A stretch of 64,000 nt of DNA from Anaerolineae bacterium UTCFX2 (GTDB lineage Bacteria; Chloroflexota; Anaerolineae; Anaerolineales; UBA4823): contig MWTA01000038.1 of NCBI GenBank assembly GCA_002050125.1, forward strand, positions 23,969 to 87,968, written 5' to 3'. Of the stretch, positions 42,670 to 50,749 are shown piece by piece (within the stretch, counting starts at the first letter, position 1; each line of letters starts with the position of its first letter). The notes under the pieces were generated by a model. That model saw only the letters and a list, made by a program, of their open reading frames with translations, was not told the DNA's origin and did no database searches. Made by a program: the position numbers and the translations under genes.

Positions 42670-43308
42670 ATGTCCGATCCCTCGATCCGCCTCTTACCAG
42701 CCGACCCGACCCGCCCGCGCCGGGCGCACATCCCCTGCGAACGCGCCTGGCGCTGGCGCTCGCTGGTCGAAGACGACCGGCTGACCCCGGGCGTCACCGT
42801 CTTCGTCACCCAGCGCGCCTACGTGCGCATTTGCGCTCACGCGGGCAGCGACCTGTATAACGAAGTGGGCGGCTGGCTGGTCGGTAAGTGGCGTGCAGAT
42901 CGATCCACCAATGTTCCCTTCATCGTCGTGGAAGCCATCCTGCCAGCGCCTCACACCCGCCACGGCAGCGCTTACCTGACTTTCACCCAGGACACCCAGG
43001 TGTCACTGTACGACGAACTCAAGGAGCGCTACCCCAATAAAGAACTGGTCGGCTGGTACCACACCCACCCGCGGATGGGCATCTTCCTCTCCGAGTACGA
43101 CGTCTGGCTGCATCACAATTTCTTTCCTGAGCCTTACCACGTCGCCCTGGTAGTGGAGCCGCACTCGACCACCGCGGGTTTCTTCATCCGTCAGCATGAC
43201 GGGACATTGGATTCGCGTTATTACTTTGGCTTTCACGAACTTCATCATCGCAACCGGCGCAGTGTGGTGCACTGGCGGAACATGTTTCCCCAGACATCCC
43301 TGGCTTAA
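42670..43308 (+). CDS. JAMM/JAB-type metalloprotease (deconjugase or Ubl processor)
   Basis: 212 residues from the ATG at 42670; ATGs at 42646 and 42652 are in-frame alternatives, and only the one at 42670 has a GGAG upstream, at a long spacing. The zinc motif is complete: E65 in YNEVGGWLVG, H131-x-H133-P, then S141 and D144 in GWYHTHPRMGIFLSEYD. FIVVEAILPAPHT between the two is typical of the JAB fold. In eukaryotes and archaea this fold removes ubiquitin-like proteins from targets (Rpn11). Here it could also release the Ubl from the Ubl-E2 fusion. It sits directly behind the Ubl gene. Confidence 0.9.
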   Translation: MSDPSIRLLPADPTRPRRAHIPCERAWRWRSLVEDDRLTPGVTVFVTQRAYVRICAHAGSDLYNEVGGWLVGKWRADRSTNVPFIVVEAILPAPHTRHGSAYLTFTQDTQVSLYDELKERYPNKELVGWYHTHPRMGIFLSEYDVWLHHNFFPEPYHVALVVEPHSTTAGFFIRQHDGTLDSRYYFGFHELHHRNRRSVVHWRNMFPQTSLA

Positions 43309-43323
43309 TTTAAGGAGAACCCT

Positions 43324-44181
43324 ATGAATCGAACCACGCGACTCTACTATTACGGCGTGATGGGCGCGATCGGGGGCGTGCTCGGCTGGCAGGTCAGCAA
43401 CCTGATCGGTCTCTCGTTCACCCAGAACGTTTACCTAAGCGAGGTGGTGGTCGGCGCCATGATCGGCTTGTTTATCGGCTTGATGATCGGGTTGACCGAC
43501 GGGCTGTTCACCCGCAACTGGATCCAGGCGGGGCGCGGCGCTTTGTTGAGCGGCGTGCTGGGTCTGGTCGGCGGGGCGATCGGTCTGCCGCTGGCTGAAG
43601 CTCTGTTCCAACTGCTGGGCGGTCAAGCCTGGGCGCGCGCCATCGGCTGGGGCATCTTTGGGCTGTTGATCGGTCTTTCCACCAGCTTTACCGGCGGCAG
43701 CCAGATCTGGAAGGGCGCGCTGGGCGGTGTGCTCGGCGGAATCCTGGGCAGCCTTCTGCTCGATACGGCGCGCTCTTTCCTCTCCGACCCGCTGGTCGGC
43801 AAAGCCGCCGGTCTGCTCTTGCTCGGCGCCTCGGTCGGCACCTTTATCGCCTTGATCGTCTTCCTGCTGTCAAAAGCCTGGCTGGAGGTCGCCTCCGGTA
43901 AGCTCAAAGGAACCGAGTTCATCCTGGACAAATTCCTGCGCGCCGAAGGACCAGCCGCCTTTATCGGCAGCGATGCGCTCAAGTCCGACATCGTCCTGCC
44001 AGACCCCGATGTGTCGCCTCAGCACGCGATGCTGAAGGGCTTTGGCACCCACTTCAACCTGAAAGACATGAGCCTAGACGGCACCTACATCAACACCAAA
44101 CGCATCGAACAGGCTCAATTGAAGAACCATCAAACCATCCAGGTGGGCAACACCCAACTGGTCTACCATGAAAAGAGGTGA
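43324..44181 (+). CDS. Multi-helix membrane protein with C-terminal FHA domain
   Basis: 285 residues. About six glycine-rich membrane helices occupy residues 9-183. A forkhead-associated domain fills about 200-285: FIGSDALKSDIVLPDPDVSPQHAML, then LKDMSLDGTYINTKRI. FHA domains normally bind phosphothreonine. Here the phosphate-contacting Arg of the GR motif is Ser (IGSD), the SRxH motif reads SPQH and NGT reads DGT. Ser and His of the second motif remain, so binding may be altered or phosphate-independent. AAGGAG precedes the start. The stop codon is followed after 3 bases by the VWA gene, so they are co-translated. Confidence 0.8.
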   Translation: MNRTTRLYYYGVMGAIGGVLGWQVSNLIGLSFTQNVYLSEVVVGAMIGLFIGLMIGLTDGLFTRNWIQAGRGALLSGVLGLVGGAIGLPLAEALFQLLGGQAWARAIGWGIFGLLIGLSTSFTGGSQIWKGALGGVLGGILGSLLLDTARSFLSDPLVGKAAGLLLLGASVGTFIALIVFLLSKAWLEVASGKLKGTEFILDKFLRAEGPAAFIGSDALKSDIVLPDPDVSPQHAMLKGFGTHFNLKDMSLDGTYINTKRIEQAQLKNHQTIQVGNTQLVYHEKR

Positions 44182-44184
44182 GTT

Positions 44185-45426
44185 GTGAAGAAATCCCTCG
44201 AAACAACCCTGGCAGTCTGCCTGATCGTCCTGCTGTTTATCAGCCAGACCGCCTTCAGTCCGCAGGTGCAAACCCCCCCGCAGCCGCAAACCACCCCTGA
44301 GCCAGCCGCCACAACGCAGCCTACGGCGCTCTTGGCGATCGTCACCCAGGTCGATACCTCGCGCTTTCCAGAGGTGACCGCCTACGTCTCGGTGACCGAT
44401 CCCAACGGCGAGCCAGTCCCCGTCTCCCCCAATCAGATCAAACTGCTGGAGAACGGCGATGAAATGAAGCTGGAACGGGTGAGCGCCGCCGGCGACATCG
44501 GACCGCTCAGCACCTTGCTCATCATCGACACCTCTGGCAGCATGAACCACGCCGGCAAGTTGAAATCAGCCAAAGAGGCTGCCTCAGCTTACGTGAACCA
44601 GGCGCGCACCGACGACCTGATCGGGCTGGTGACCTTCAACACCGAGATCGATTACGCTCAGCCGCTCACCGCCGACCGGCGTAAAATGCTGGCTGCCATC
44701 AAGGCGCTTACAGCCCAAAGCGACACCGCCATGTTCGACGCCCTCGGGGAGGGCATCGCCATCCTCGAAGCGGTGAGCGGGCGCAAGGCGATCATCGTCA
44801 TGACCGACGGGCTGGACAACCGCAGCCGGTTAAGCCCGCAGCAGGTGCTGCGGCTCGTCGGTCCCCAAGGGTTGTCGATTTCCGTCATCGGGCTCGGCGA
44901 TCCAACGCACAGCACCGGCGCCCTCACCAGCCTGGACGAACCGGCTCTGCAGGCGTTTGCCGAGCAGGCGGGCGGCGCGTATGGCTACGCCAACGACGCC
45001 GAATCGCTCAAGGCGCTCTATGAGAAATACGGCCGCGCCTTGCAGAGCGAATACATCGTCACCTACACCTCGCCCTCCAAGCTGCGCGACGGCGTGAACC
45101 GCGCCCTGAGCGCTCAGGTCGCTGATCCGTCCGGCAGCCTGGCTGGTTCGATTGAGTCAGCCATCAACTACAACCCGGGCGGGCTGATCCCCGAAGTTAA
45201 AGCGCCCGCCAATTGGCTGGTCTTTGTGGGGATGCTGATTGCCCTGGGTCTGTTGCTGCTCATCCCGCTGGTGTTTGGCGTTCTGCTGCCACGCATGCGC
45301 CGCGCCGAGGCGCGGAATGCGAAAGGCAGCCCGGCGAAGAAGAACAGCGGCATCAAGTTGGGCTCAGCGCCCCCGCCGCCCTCTTCCCCTGGCGCCAGCG
45401 GTTCCAAGATCAAATTGAAGGGTTAA
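44185..45426 (+). CDS. Membrane-anchored von Willebrand factor A domain protein
   Basis: 413 residues starting with GTG behind AGAGGTGA. A signal peptide (LAVCLIVLLFISQTAF) is followed by a Pro/Thr linker, a beta strand region (VTAYVSVTDPNGEPV) and a VWA domain at about 105-290. The metal-ion site is intact: D115-T-S-G-S in IDTSGSMN, and MTDGLDN near residue 207. A transmembrane helix at about 343-368 leaves a cytoplasmic tail rich in Pro, Ser and Lys (IKLGSAPPPPSS, KIKLKG end). The VWA faces outward. It is the last gene before the operon terminator. Its link to the Ubl system is by position. Confidence 0.82.
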   Translation: MKKSLETTLAVCLIVLLFISQTAFSPQVQTPPQPQTTPEPAATTQPTALLAIVTQVDTSRFPEVTAYVSVTDPNGEPVPVSPNQIKLLENGDEMKLERVSAAGDIGPLSTLLIIDTSGSMNHAGKLKSAKEAASAYVNQARTDDLIGLVTFNTEIDYAQPLTADRRKMLAAIKALTAQSDTAMFDALGEGIAILEAVSGRKAIIVMTDGLDNRSRLSPQQVLRLVGPQGLSISVIGLGDPTHSTGALTSLDEPALQAFAEQAGGAYGYANDAESLKALYEKYGRALQSEYIVTYTSPSKLRDGVNRALSAQVADPSGSLAGSIESAINYNPGGLIPEVKAPANWLVFVGMLIALGLLLLIPLVFGVLLPRMRRAEARNAKGSPAKKNSGIKLGSAPPPPSSPGASGSKIKLKG

Positions 45427-45441
45427 TTCTCTTAACAGCAA

Positions 45442-45480
45442 CGGCGCAGCGCGCTTCGAAGCGCGCTGCGCCGATTTCGT
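45442..45480 (+). terminator. Terminator: perfect 32-base palindrome closing the ubiquitin-like operon
   Basis: Bases 45442-45473 form a perfect GC-rich palindrome centred on TTCGAA, giving a stem of 14 pairs with a four-base TCGA loop. ATTTCGTTT follows on the plus strand. It starts 15 bases after the VWA stop codon. Confidence 0.8.
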
Positions 45481-45591
45481 TTAAGCAATAAATCACTTCC
45501 CGTCCTGCGCAAGCCCGCCAACCCTCCCGTGTGAGGTATTCTGAGATAAAATTGGATATCTTCTGTTCTATTTCCACCGGCGAGGCTGACG

Positions 45592-45996
45592 ATGTCTTTT
45601 TTCGCCAAAACACTTTTTATCCACGCCCCAATCGAGCGCGTTTGGGCTGCCCTCACCCAGGCGTCCGCCCTCGCCGCCTGGATGGGCGGCGAGATGCAGT
45701 CCGATCCTCATCCCGGCGGCAGTTACGCCTTCTTCGACGATCAAATCACCGGTGATTACACCCTGGTTGAAGCGCCCTACCGCCTGGAGTGCACTTGGCG
45801 CCGGTCCACCTGGCGCGCCGACTGGGCTGACTCAAACGTGCGATGGCGTCTGCGCCGCCTGCCAGACGGCGTCGATCTGCAACTCGTCCACGATCACTTC
45901 CCAAATTTAGAGGAATGTCAGAAGCACGCCGAAGACTGGTCGAGCCGCTGGCTCAGCCTGCTGAAAACCTGGTTGGAGCAGGAAACGCCAGGCTGA
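45592..45996 (+). CDS. SRPBCC/AHSA1-like START-domain protein
   Basis: 134 residues, the normal length for a single SRPBCC domain. It begins AKTLFIHAPIERVWAALTQASALAAWMGGE, the family opening, and ends with WSSRWLSLLKTWLE, the long C-terminal helix. The middle has LVEAPYRLECTWRR and VDLQLVHDHFPNLEE. These domains bind hydrophobic ligands or act in Hsp90 activation; no ligand can be named. The stop codon TGA directly abuts the reverse-strand stop of alanine racemase (TGA|TCA) with no intergenic base. GAGG precedes the ATG. Confidence 0.8.
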   Translation: MSFFAKTLFIHAPIERVWAALTQASALAAWMGGEMQSDPHPGGSYAFFDDQITGDYTLVEAPYRLECTWRRSTWRADWADSNVRWRLRRLPDGVDLQLVHDHFPNLEECQKHAEDWSSRWLSLLKTWLEQETPG

Positions 45997-47157
45997 TCAG
46001 TCCTGCCCCAGCGCTTCCACCTGCGTCACTCGACCGTCCTCGAGATAGACCCGGACAACGCGCGCCAGTAAAGAGGTGGTCACCTCATAATTGATCGTTT
46101 CCGCCAGCGCCGCCACTTCCTCCGCCCGGATCCTGGCGTCCCCTTGTTTGCCCACGAGCACCACCTCGTCATCCTGTTGCACCTGCGGGATATCGCTGGC
46201 GTCCACCACAAACTGATCCATGCACACCCGCCCGATGATCGGCGCGCGCTTGCCGCGGATCAACACCGCGCCTCGGTTCGAAAGCAGCCGGTGAAACCCA
46301 TCCCCATACCCGACCGATACCAGCGCGGCGCGGGTCGTCCTTTCGGTCACATACGTCCGACCATAGCTCACCCCGGCGCCAGCCGGCAAATCGCGCACCC
46401 GGCTCACGCGGCTCTTGAGGCTCAGGGCTGGGCGGATCTCAAAAACCGGCGACCACTCGCTCGAGGGGTCCAGCCCGTACATCCCGATCCCGACCCGCAC
46501 TGCGTCAAAATGCGCCTCCGGCAGCCGCATCGCGGCGGCGCTGTTGGCTGCGTGGATTAGCGGAATATGAAACCCTGCCTGGCGCGCCTCGCCCAACATC
46601 CGCTCGAAAACCGCCAGTTGGCGGCGCGCGTGGGTCTGGTCTGCCGCATCTGCCGTAGCAAAATGGGTGAACAACCCCTCGAGTTCGATTCCAGGCAATC
46701 CCGAAATGGCGTTCAGAAAATTGTGCGCCTCCTCGGGGAACAGCCCGTAGCGGCTCATGCCCGTGTCAATCTTGACGTGCACCGGTATTTTATAGCCCAG
46801 CGCTTCGCCGCGCTGAGAAAGCGCCTGAGCAGTCTCAAAGGTCATCAGGCTGGGCGTCAGCCGCCATTCCGCCGCCATCTCCGCCCCGCCTGGCGGGGTA
46901 TAACCCATTAGCAGGATCGGCGCCTGAATGCCGGCTTTGCGCAGCGCCACCCCTTCGATTACCCGGCTCACCGCCAGCATCTCTGCCCCGGCGCACAACG
47001 CCGCCCTGGCGACTGGCGCTGCTCCGTGCCCATAAGCGTTGGCTTTTACGACCGCAATGTAGCGCACATTTTCGCCAATGTGGCGCTTATAAGCCCGCAC
47101 GTTGTGGGCGATTGCGTCCAGGTCAATTTCCGCCCAGGTGAGAAAACTTTCCAGCAT
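45997..47157 (-). CDS. alr: Alanine racemase
   Basis: 386 residues from the ATG at 47157; a GTG at 47169 four codons earlier is possible. The PLP lysine motif VVKANAYGHGA is at about residue 38 and the catalytic Tyr lies in GVSYGRTYV. Domain markers VHVKIDTGMSRYGL, VRVGIGMYG and the C-terminal GRVCMDQFVVD are all canonical. The enzyme makes D-alanine for peptidoglycan. Transcription runs toward the SRPBCC gene and the two genes touch. Confidence 0.95.
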   Translation of the reverse strand: MLESFLTWAEIDLDAIAHNVRAYKRHIGENVRYIAVVKANAYGHGAAPVARAALCAGAEMLAVSRVIEGVALRKAGIQAPILLMGYTPPGGAEMAAEWRLTPSLMTFETAQALSQRGEALGYKIPVHVKIDTGMSRYGLFPEEAHNFLNAISGLPGIELEGLFTHFATADAADQTHARRQLAVFERMLGEARQAGFHIPLIHAANSAAAMRLPEAHFDAVRVGIGMYGLDPSSEWSPVFEIRPALSLKSRVSRVRDLPAGAGVSYGRTYVTERTTRAALVSVGYGDGFHRLLSNRGAVLIRGKRAPIIGRVCMDQFVVDASDIPQVQQDDEVVLVGKQGDARIRAEEVAALAETINYEVTTSLLARVVRVYLEDGRVTQVEALGQD

Positions 47158-47177
47158 ACGCCCTCTCACAAATTAAC

Positions 47178-47211
47178 GACAAGCATCCACCCGTAATGGT
47201 GGTTGCTCGTC
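47178..47211 (-). terminator. Hairpin terminator of the liv operon
   Basis: An inverted repeat with 12 of 14 pairs (47178-47191 with 47198-47211) and loop CGTAAT. It lies about 20 bases beyond the livF stop on the minus strand, followed by GTTAATTTG. Confidence 0.55.
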
Positions 47212-47231
47212 CATTGTTCTTCGATTTTCTT

Positions 47232-47954
47232 TCAGCCGCCCAGGTAAGCTTCCATCACCTGCGGGTTACCCAGCAGTTCGCTGCCAGTCCCGCCCAGGGT
47301 AATTGAGCCGATCTCAAGCACATACCCGCGTGAAGCTACCCTGAGAGCCATATTTGCATTTTGTTCCACCAGCAGAATGGTCGTGCCGCTCTGATTGATC
47401 TCCTGCAGCACCCTGAAGATCTCGCGCACCAACACCGGCGCCAGCCCCATTGAAGGCTCGTCCAGCAACATCATTTGCCCGCGGCTCATCAGCGCCCGCC
47501 CCACTGCCAGCATCTGCTGCTCACCGCCGGAAAGCGTCCCGCCAAGCTGGCTCAGCCGTTCTTTGAGTCGCGGAAAGATACTGAATACCCGTTCGTAGTC
47601 TTTATTGATTTCCGCCTTATCTTTGCGCTGCCAGGTCGCCAGCTTGAGGTTCTCCTGCACAGTCAGGCTGCCAAAAATTCCGCGCCCCTCCGGCACCTGT
47701 GCAATTCCCAGCCCCACGATTTTCGCCGCATCTACACCGCGCAAATTCTGACCTTTATAGGAGATGCTGCCTTTGTAAGGCACAATTCCTGAGATGCCGC
47801 GTAGCGTGGAGGATTTCCCGGCGCCGTTTGAGCCAATCAGCGTCACGATCTCGCCTTCGTGCACCTCGAATGAGATGCCTCGAACTGCCTGAATGTTTCC
47901 GTAGGAGATGACCAGGTTTTCGACCAGCAACAAAGGATGGTTGTTCTGGCTCAC
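47232..47954 (-). CDS. livF: Branched-chain amino acid ABC transporter ATPase LivF
   Basis: 240 residues. Walker A LIGSNGAGKSSTLRGISG, Q loop IAQVPEGRGIFGSLTVQENL, signature GTLSGGEQQMLAVGRAL, Walker B MMLLDEPSMGLAPV and the switch LLVEQNANMALRV are canonical for LivF. It starts 4 bases inside the livG stop (ATGA overlap). It is the last gene of the five-gene liv operon on the minus strand. It energises uptake together with LivG. Confidence 0.95.
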   Translation of the reverse strand: MSQNNHPLLLVENLVISYGNIQAVRGISFEVHEGEIVTLIGSNGAGKSSTLRGISGIVPYKGSISYKGQNLRGVDAAKIVGLGIAQVPEGRGIFGSLTVQENLKLATWQRKDKAEINKDYERVFSIFPRLKERLSQLGGTLSGGEQQMLAVGRALMSRGQMMLLDEPSMGLAPVLVREIFRVLQEINQSGTTILLVEQNANMALRVASRGYVLEIGSITLGGTGSELLGNPQVMEAYLGG

Positions 47955-48718
47955 AGCTCACCTCCTTCACCCAGATAGGCTTCCAGCACCTTGGGGTTGT
48001 GCTGTATTTCAAACGGAACGCCCTCAGCAATCGTCGCCCCGAAATCCAGCACCTTGATCCGCTCACAGATGTTCATCACCAGCCGCATCTGGTGCTCGAT
48101 CAGGATGATTGTCAAATCGAACTCCTTGCGGATCCATTGGATGAATTCCATCAGTTGCACAATCTCATTCGGGTTGATGCCCGCCGCGGGTTCGTCGAGC
48201 AGCAACAGCTTGGGTTTGGTCGCCATCGCCCGCGCGATCTCCAACCGCCGCTGTAACCCGTAAGGCAGGTTCTTGGAAACTTCGTCGGCATAGTCGTCCA
48301 TCTTGAAGACCGCCAGCAAGTCCATCGCCGTGTTGATGTTTTGCTGCTCGACGCTGTCGAATCTTCCGACATGCAGCAACGCCTCGAATGGATTGTAGTT
48401 GGTTCGGGAATACGCGGCGATGCGCACATTGTTCAGCACGCTCAGTTCCTTGAACAGCCGGATATTCTGGAACGTGCGCGCGATCCCCAGAGTAGTGATC
48501 TCGTTTGGTTTTTTGCCCACCAGCTCCTGCCCGCCAAACTGGATGCTGCCCTGGGTGGCTTTGTAGACCCCGGTGATCAGGTTGAACACCGTCGTCTTGC
48601 CGGCGCCGTTGGGACCGATTATCCCGATCAGCTCGCCTTTCTCAACCTCCAGGTTAAAGTCCGATACCGCGCACAAACCGCCAAAATAATGCGTCACTTT
48701 CTCAGCTCGCAGGAGCAT
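47951..48718 (-). CDS. livG: Branched-chain amino acid ABC transporter ATPase LivG
   Basis: 255 residues from the ATG at 48718, supported by GGGAGGT five bases upstream; the frame extends further up but without a start context. It shows Walker [39 protein letters not shown], signature [16 protein letters not shown] (the LPYG form usual for LivG) and Walker [16 protein letters not shown]. The start overlaps the livM end by 17 bases. Confidence 0.95.
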   Translation of the reverse strand: MLLRAEKVTHYFGGLCAVSDFNLEVEKGELIGIIGPNGAGKTTVFNLITGVYKATQGSIQFGGQELVGKKPNEITTLGIARTFQNIRLFKELSVLNNVRIAAYSRTNYNPFEALLHVGRFDSVEQQNINTAMDLLAVFKMDDYADEVSKNLPYGLQRRLEIARAMATKPKLLLLDEPAAGINPNEIVQLMEFIQWIRKEFDLTIILIEHQMRLVMNICERIKVLDFGATIAEGVPFEIQHNPKVLEAYLGEGGEL

Positions 48719-49757
48719 CAGACACCTCCCGCTTTTCACGCCAGATTTTACTCGCAAAAAGCTCGTACCCTGGGATGAACCAACGGAATTCGCGCAGCCC
48801 CATGATGCCGCGCGGCCGGTAAAGCATCAGGAAGATCAGCAGCAGAGGCATCAGCACGAACCGGAAATACCCAAGCGGGCGCAGGACTTCCAGTAAGATG
48901 GTGAAGATGGTCGCTCCTAGGATCGAGCCGGCAATCGAACCGATCCCTCCCAGGTACACCATGATCAAGATATCCGTCGACTTGAGGATGTCGAACACTT
49001 TGGGGCTGATGAACTGCAGCAGGTGCGCAAACAACGCCCCCGCCACCCCGGCAAAGAACGATGAAACCATGAAGCCCAGCAGTTTGACCTGACGGGTGTT
49101 TACGCTCATCAAATCGCTCGCGATTTCGTCCTCGCGAAGCGAGAGTATGCCGCGCCCAAAGTTCGAATAAACCAGGTTGCGCATCGCCCACACCGCCACA
49201 ATCGTGCAGACGAACACCCACGGCATCGTGGTCAGCTTCGGGATCCCTGGAATGCCGCGCGGCCCGCCGATCGCATCGATGTTTTCGATGATCGACTTGA
49301 CAATCATATTGAAAGCCAGCGTCACGATCGCCAGATAATCTCCGCGCGTTCTGAACGACGGCACTGCGACGACCAAACCGACCAGCGCCGCCGCCACGCC
49401 GCCTCCCAGGATCGCCAACGGAAACAGCCAGGCAGCCAGGTTATTTGGAATGACGCGCATGGTCAGCAACACGCTCACATAAGCCCCTACCGCCATGAAC
49501 CCGGCATGTCCTACCGAAAACTCGCCCATATATCCGTTGACCAGGTTCAGGCTGGTCGCCAGGATGATGTTAATCCCCACATACATGACGACCAACTGAA
49601 TATAAGGGTTAATCAACCTGAAGTGTGGGATTAAGAATGAAAGCACAAACCCAATCCCGAGCAGTACCGGCAGAAGCCAGCGCCGTCCAACAATTGCTTC
49701 CCAGCCAGCCAAGATTCGGTCACGCCATTTTTGAAGAGTTGCAACTTGGTTAGACAT
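48702..49757 (-). CDS. livM: Branched-chain amino acid ABC transporter permease LivM
   Basis: 351 residues with about ten membrane helices. The family segments YVGINIILATSLNLVNGYMGEFSVGHAGFMAVGAY, GDYLAIVTLAFNMIV and the coupling region SLREDEIASDLMSVNTRQVKLLGFMVSSFFAGVAGAL are all present, and MYRPRGIMGLREF ends the conserved core. The N-terminus has an additional amphipathic stretch before the first helix. It is coupled with livG by overlap and with livH by a 3-base gap. Confidence 0.95.
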   Translation of the reverse strand: MSNQVATLQKWRDRILAGWEAIVGRRWLLPVLLGIGFVLSFLIPHFRLINPYIQLVVMYVGINIILATSLNLVNGYMGEFSVGHAGFMAVGAYVSVLLTMRVIPNNLAAWLFPLAILGGGVAAALVGLVVAVPSFRTRGDYLAIVTLAFNMIVKSIIENIDAIGGPRGIPGIPKLTTMPWVFVCTIVAVWAMRNLVYSNFGRGILSLREDEIASDLMSVNTRQVKLLGFMVSSFFAGVAGALFAHLLQFISPKVFDILKSTDILIMVYLGGIGSIAGSILGATIFTILLEVLRPLGYFRFVLMPLLLIFLMLYRPRGIMGLREFRWFIPGYELFASKIWREKREVSDAPAS

Positions 49758-49760
49758 GAT

Positions 49761-50636
49761 CTACACCTTCTGAGGGCGCGGCTGGCCCAGGATGCCGTAT
49801 GGACGAAAAATCAGTAAAACCAGAAGCAGCGTAAACGCTACAAAATCCCGATAGGTGGAAGGGAAGAAAGCCACCACCATGATTTCAACCGTTCCCAGGA
49901 TAAATCCGCCGATCATTGCCCCGCGGATATTCCCAATTCCGCCTACGACTGCTGAGATGAACGCCTTCCAGCCGATCAGCACCCCCATGTAGGGGTCGAT
50001 CACCGGAAAAGCCTGGCTGTACATCACCCCTGCTGCGGCGCCCAGGCTGGTCCCAATCGCAAATGTGATCGAGATAATCAGGTTAAGCGGCACTCCCATC
50101 AAAGGGACAATCGCCTTATCCCACGAGATGGCTCGCATTGCCACCCCGACCATGGTGCGCCGGACGATGAAATCCAACAGCAGCATCAATCCAAGCGAGA
50201 GACAGATGATGATGATCTGTAGCAGCGAGATCGTCACGCCGCCAACCGTCCAGGCAACGTTTGAAAGCAGCCTGGGCACCGATTGGGGGTAAGGGAAAAT
50301 CACCAACATGACGCTCTCGAGCAGAATACCCACTCCAAGCGCAGTGATCACGGCAGAGACGCGCGGCGCCTGGCGCAGCGGGCGGTAGGCAACCCGTTCA
50401 ATCGCCACTCCGAGCAGCGCCACTCCAAACATGGAGAGCAGCAGCGTCGGAACAAATGGTAATTTCAAGAACGTCGCGATCAAAAAACAGAAAAACGCCC
50501 CAACCATAAACAGATCGCCATGGGCAAAGTTGATCATCGTCAAGATGCCGTAAACCATGGTATAGCCGAGGGCAATCAGGGCGTAGATGCTTCCCAGTTG
50601 GAGTGCATTTAAAGCTTGTTGGAGGAAATAGTCCAT
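49761..50636 (-). CDS. livH: Branched-chain amino acid ABC transporter permease LivH
   Basis: 291 residues, typical length. It begins LQQALNALQLGSIYALIALGYTMVYGILTMINFAHGDLFM, the canonical LivH start, and continues with ERVAYRPLRQAPRVSAVITALG and the coupling segment RRTMVGVAMRAISWDKAIVPLMGV. It pairs with LivM in the inner membrane. It is separated from livK by a region with a strong two-level hairpin (50667-50726). Confidence 0.95.
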   Translation of the reverse strand: MDYFLQQALNALQLGSIYALIALGYTMVYGILTMINFAHGDLFMVGAFFCFLIATFLKLPFVPTLLLSMFGVALLGVAIERVAYRPLRQAPRVSAVITALGVGILLESVMLVIFPYPQSVPRLLSNVAWTVGGVTISLLQIIIICLSLGLMLLLDFIVRRTMVGVAMRAISWDKAIVPLMGVPLNLIISITFAIGTSLGAAAGVMYSQAFPVIDPYMGVLIGWKAFISAVVGGIGNIRGAMIGGFILGTVEIMVVAFFPSTYRDFVAFTLLLVLLIFRPYGILGQPRPQKV

Positions 50637-50692
50637 AGAGCTGCCCTTTCAGTAAGATCTGGGGAGTTTGACCCACCTTTACAATAGCGATT

Positions 50693-50719
50693 CAGGGGCG
50701 ACCAGGCTGGTCGCCCCTG
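50693..50719 (-). terminator. Hairpin between livK and livH (attenuator or mRNA stabiliser)
   Basis: A perfect 12-base stem CAGGGGCGACCA / TGGTCGCCCCTG with a 3-base loop. An outer 9-base pair of arms (TTTGACCCA at 50667-50675, TGGGTCAAA at 50718-50726) could enclose it or compete at its edge. It lies 30 bases after the livK stop, so it likely lowers permease expression compared with the binding protein. Confidence 0.65.
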
Positions 50720-50749
50720 GGTCAAATCCTATTGATCTTGTGCTGTGAA

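Noticed and set aside
38775..43308. Labelling the ubiquitin-like operon as a BIL phage-defence island
   Set aside because: The enzyme roles match, but the gene set differs: the E1 has a DNA-binding domain, a membrane RING and FHA/VWA proteins are present, and no other defence genes surround it. A defence role cannot be claimed from the sequence.
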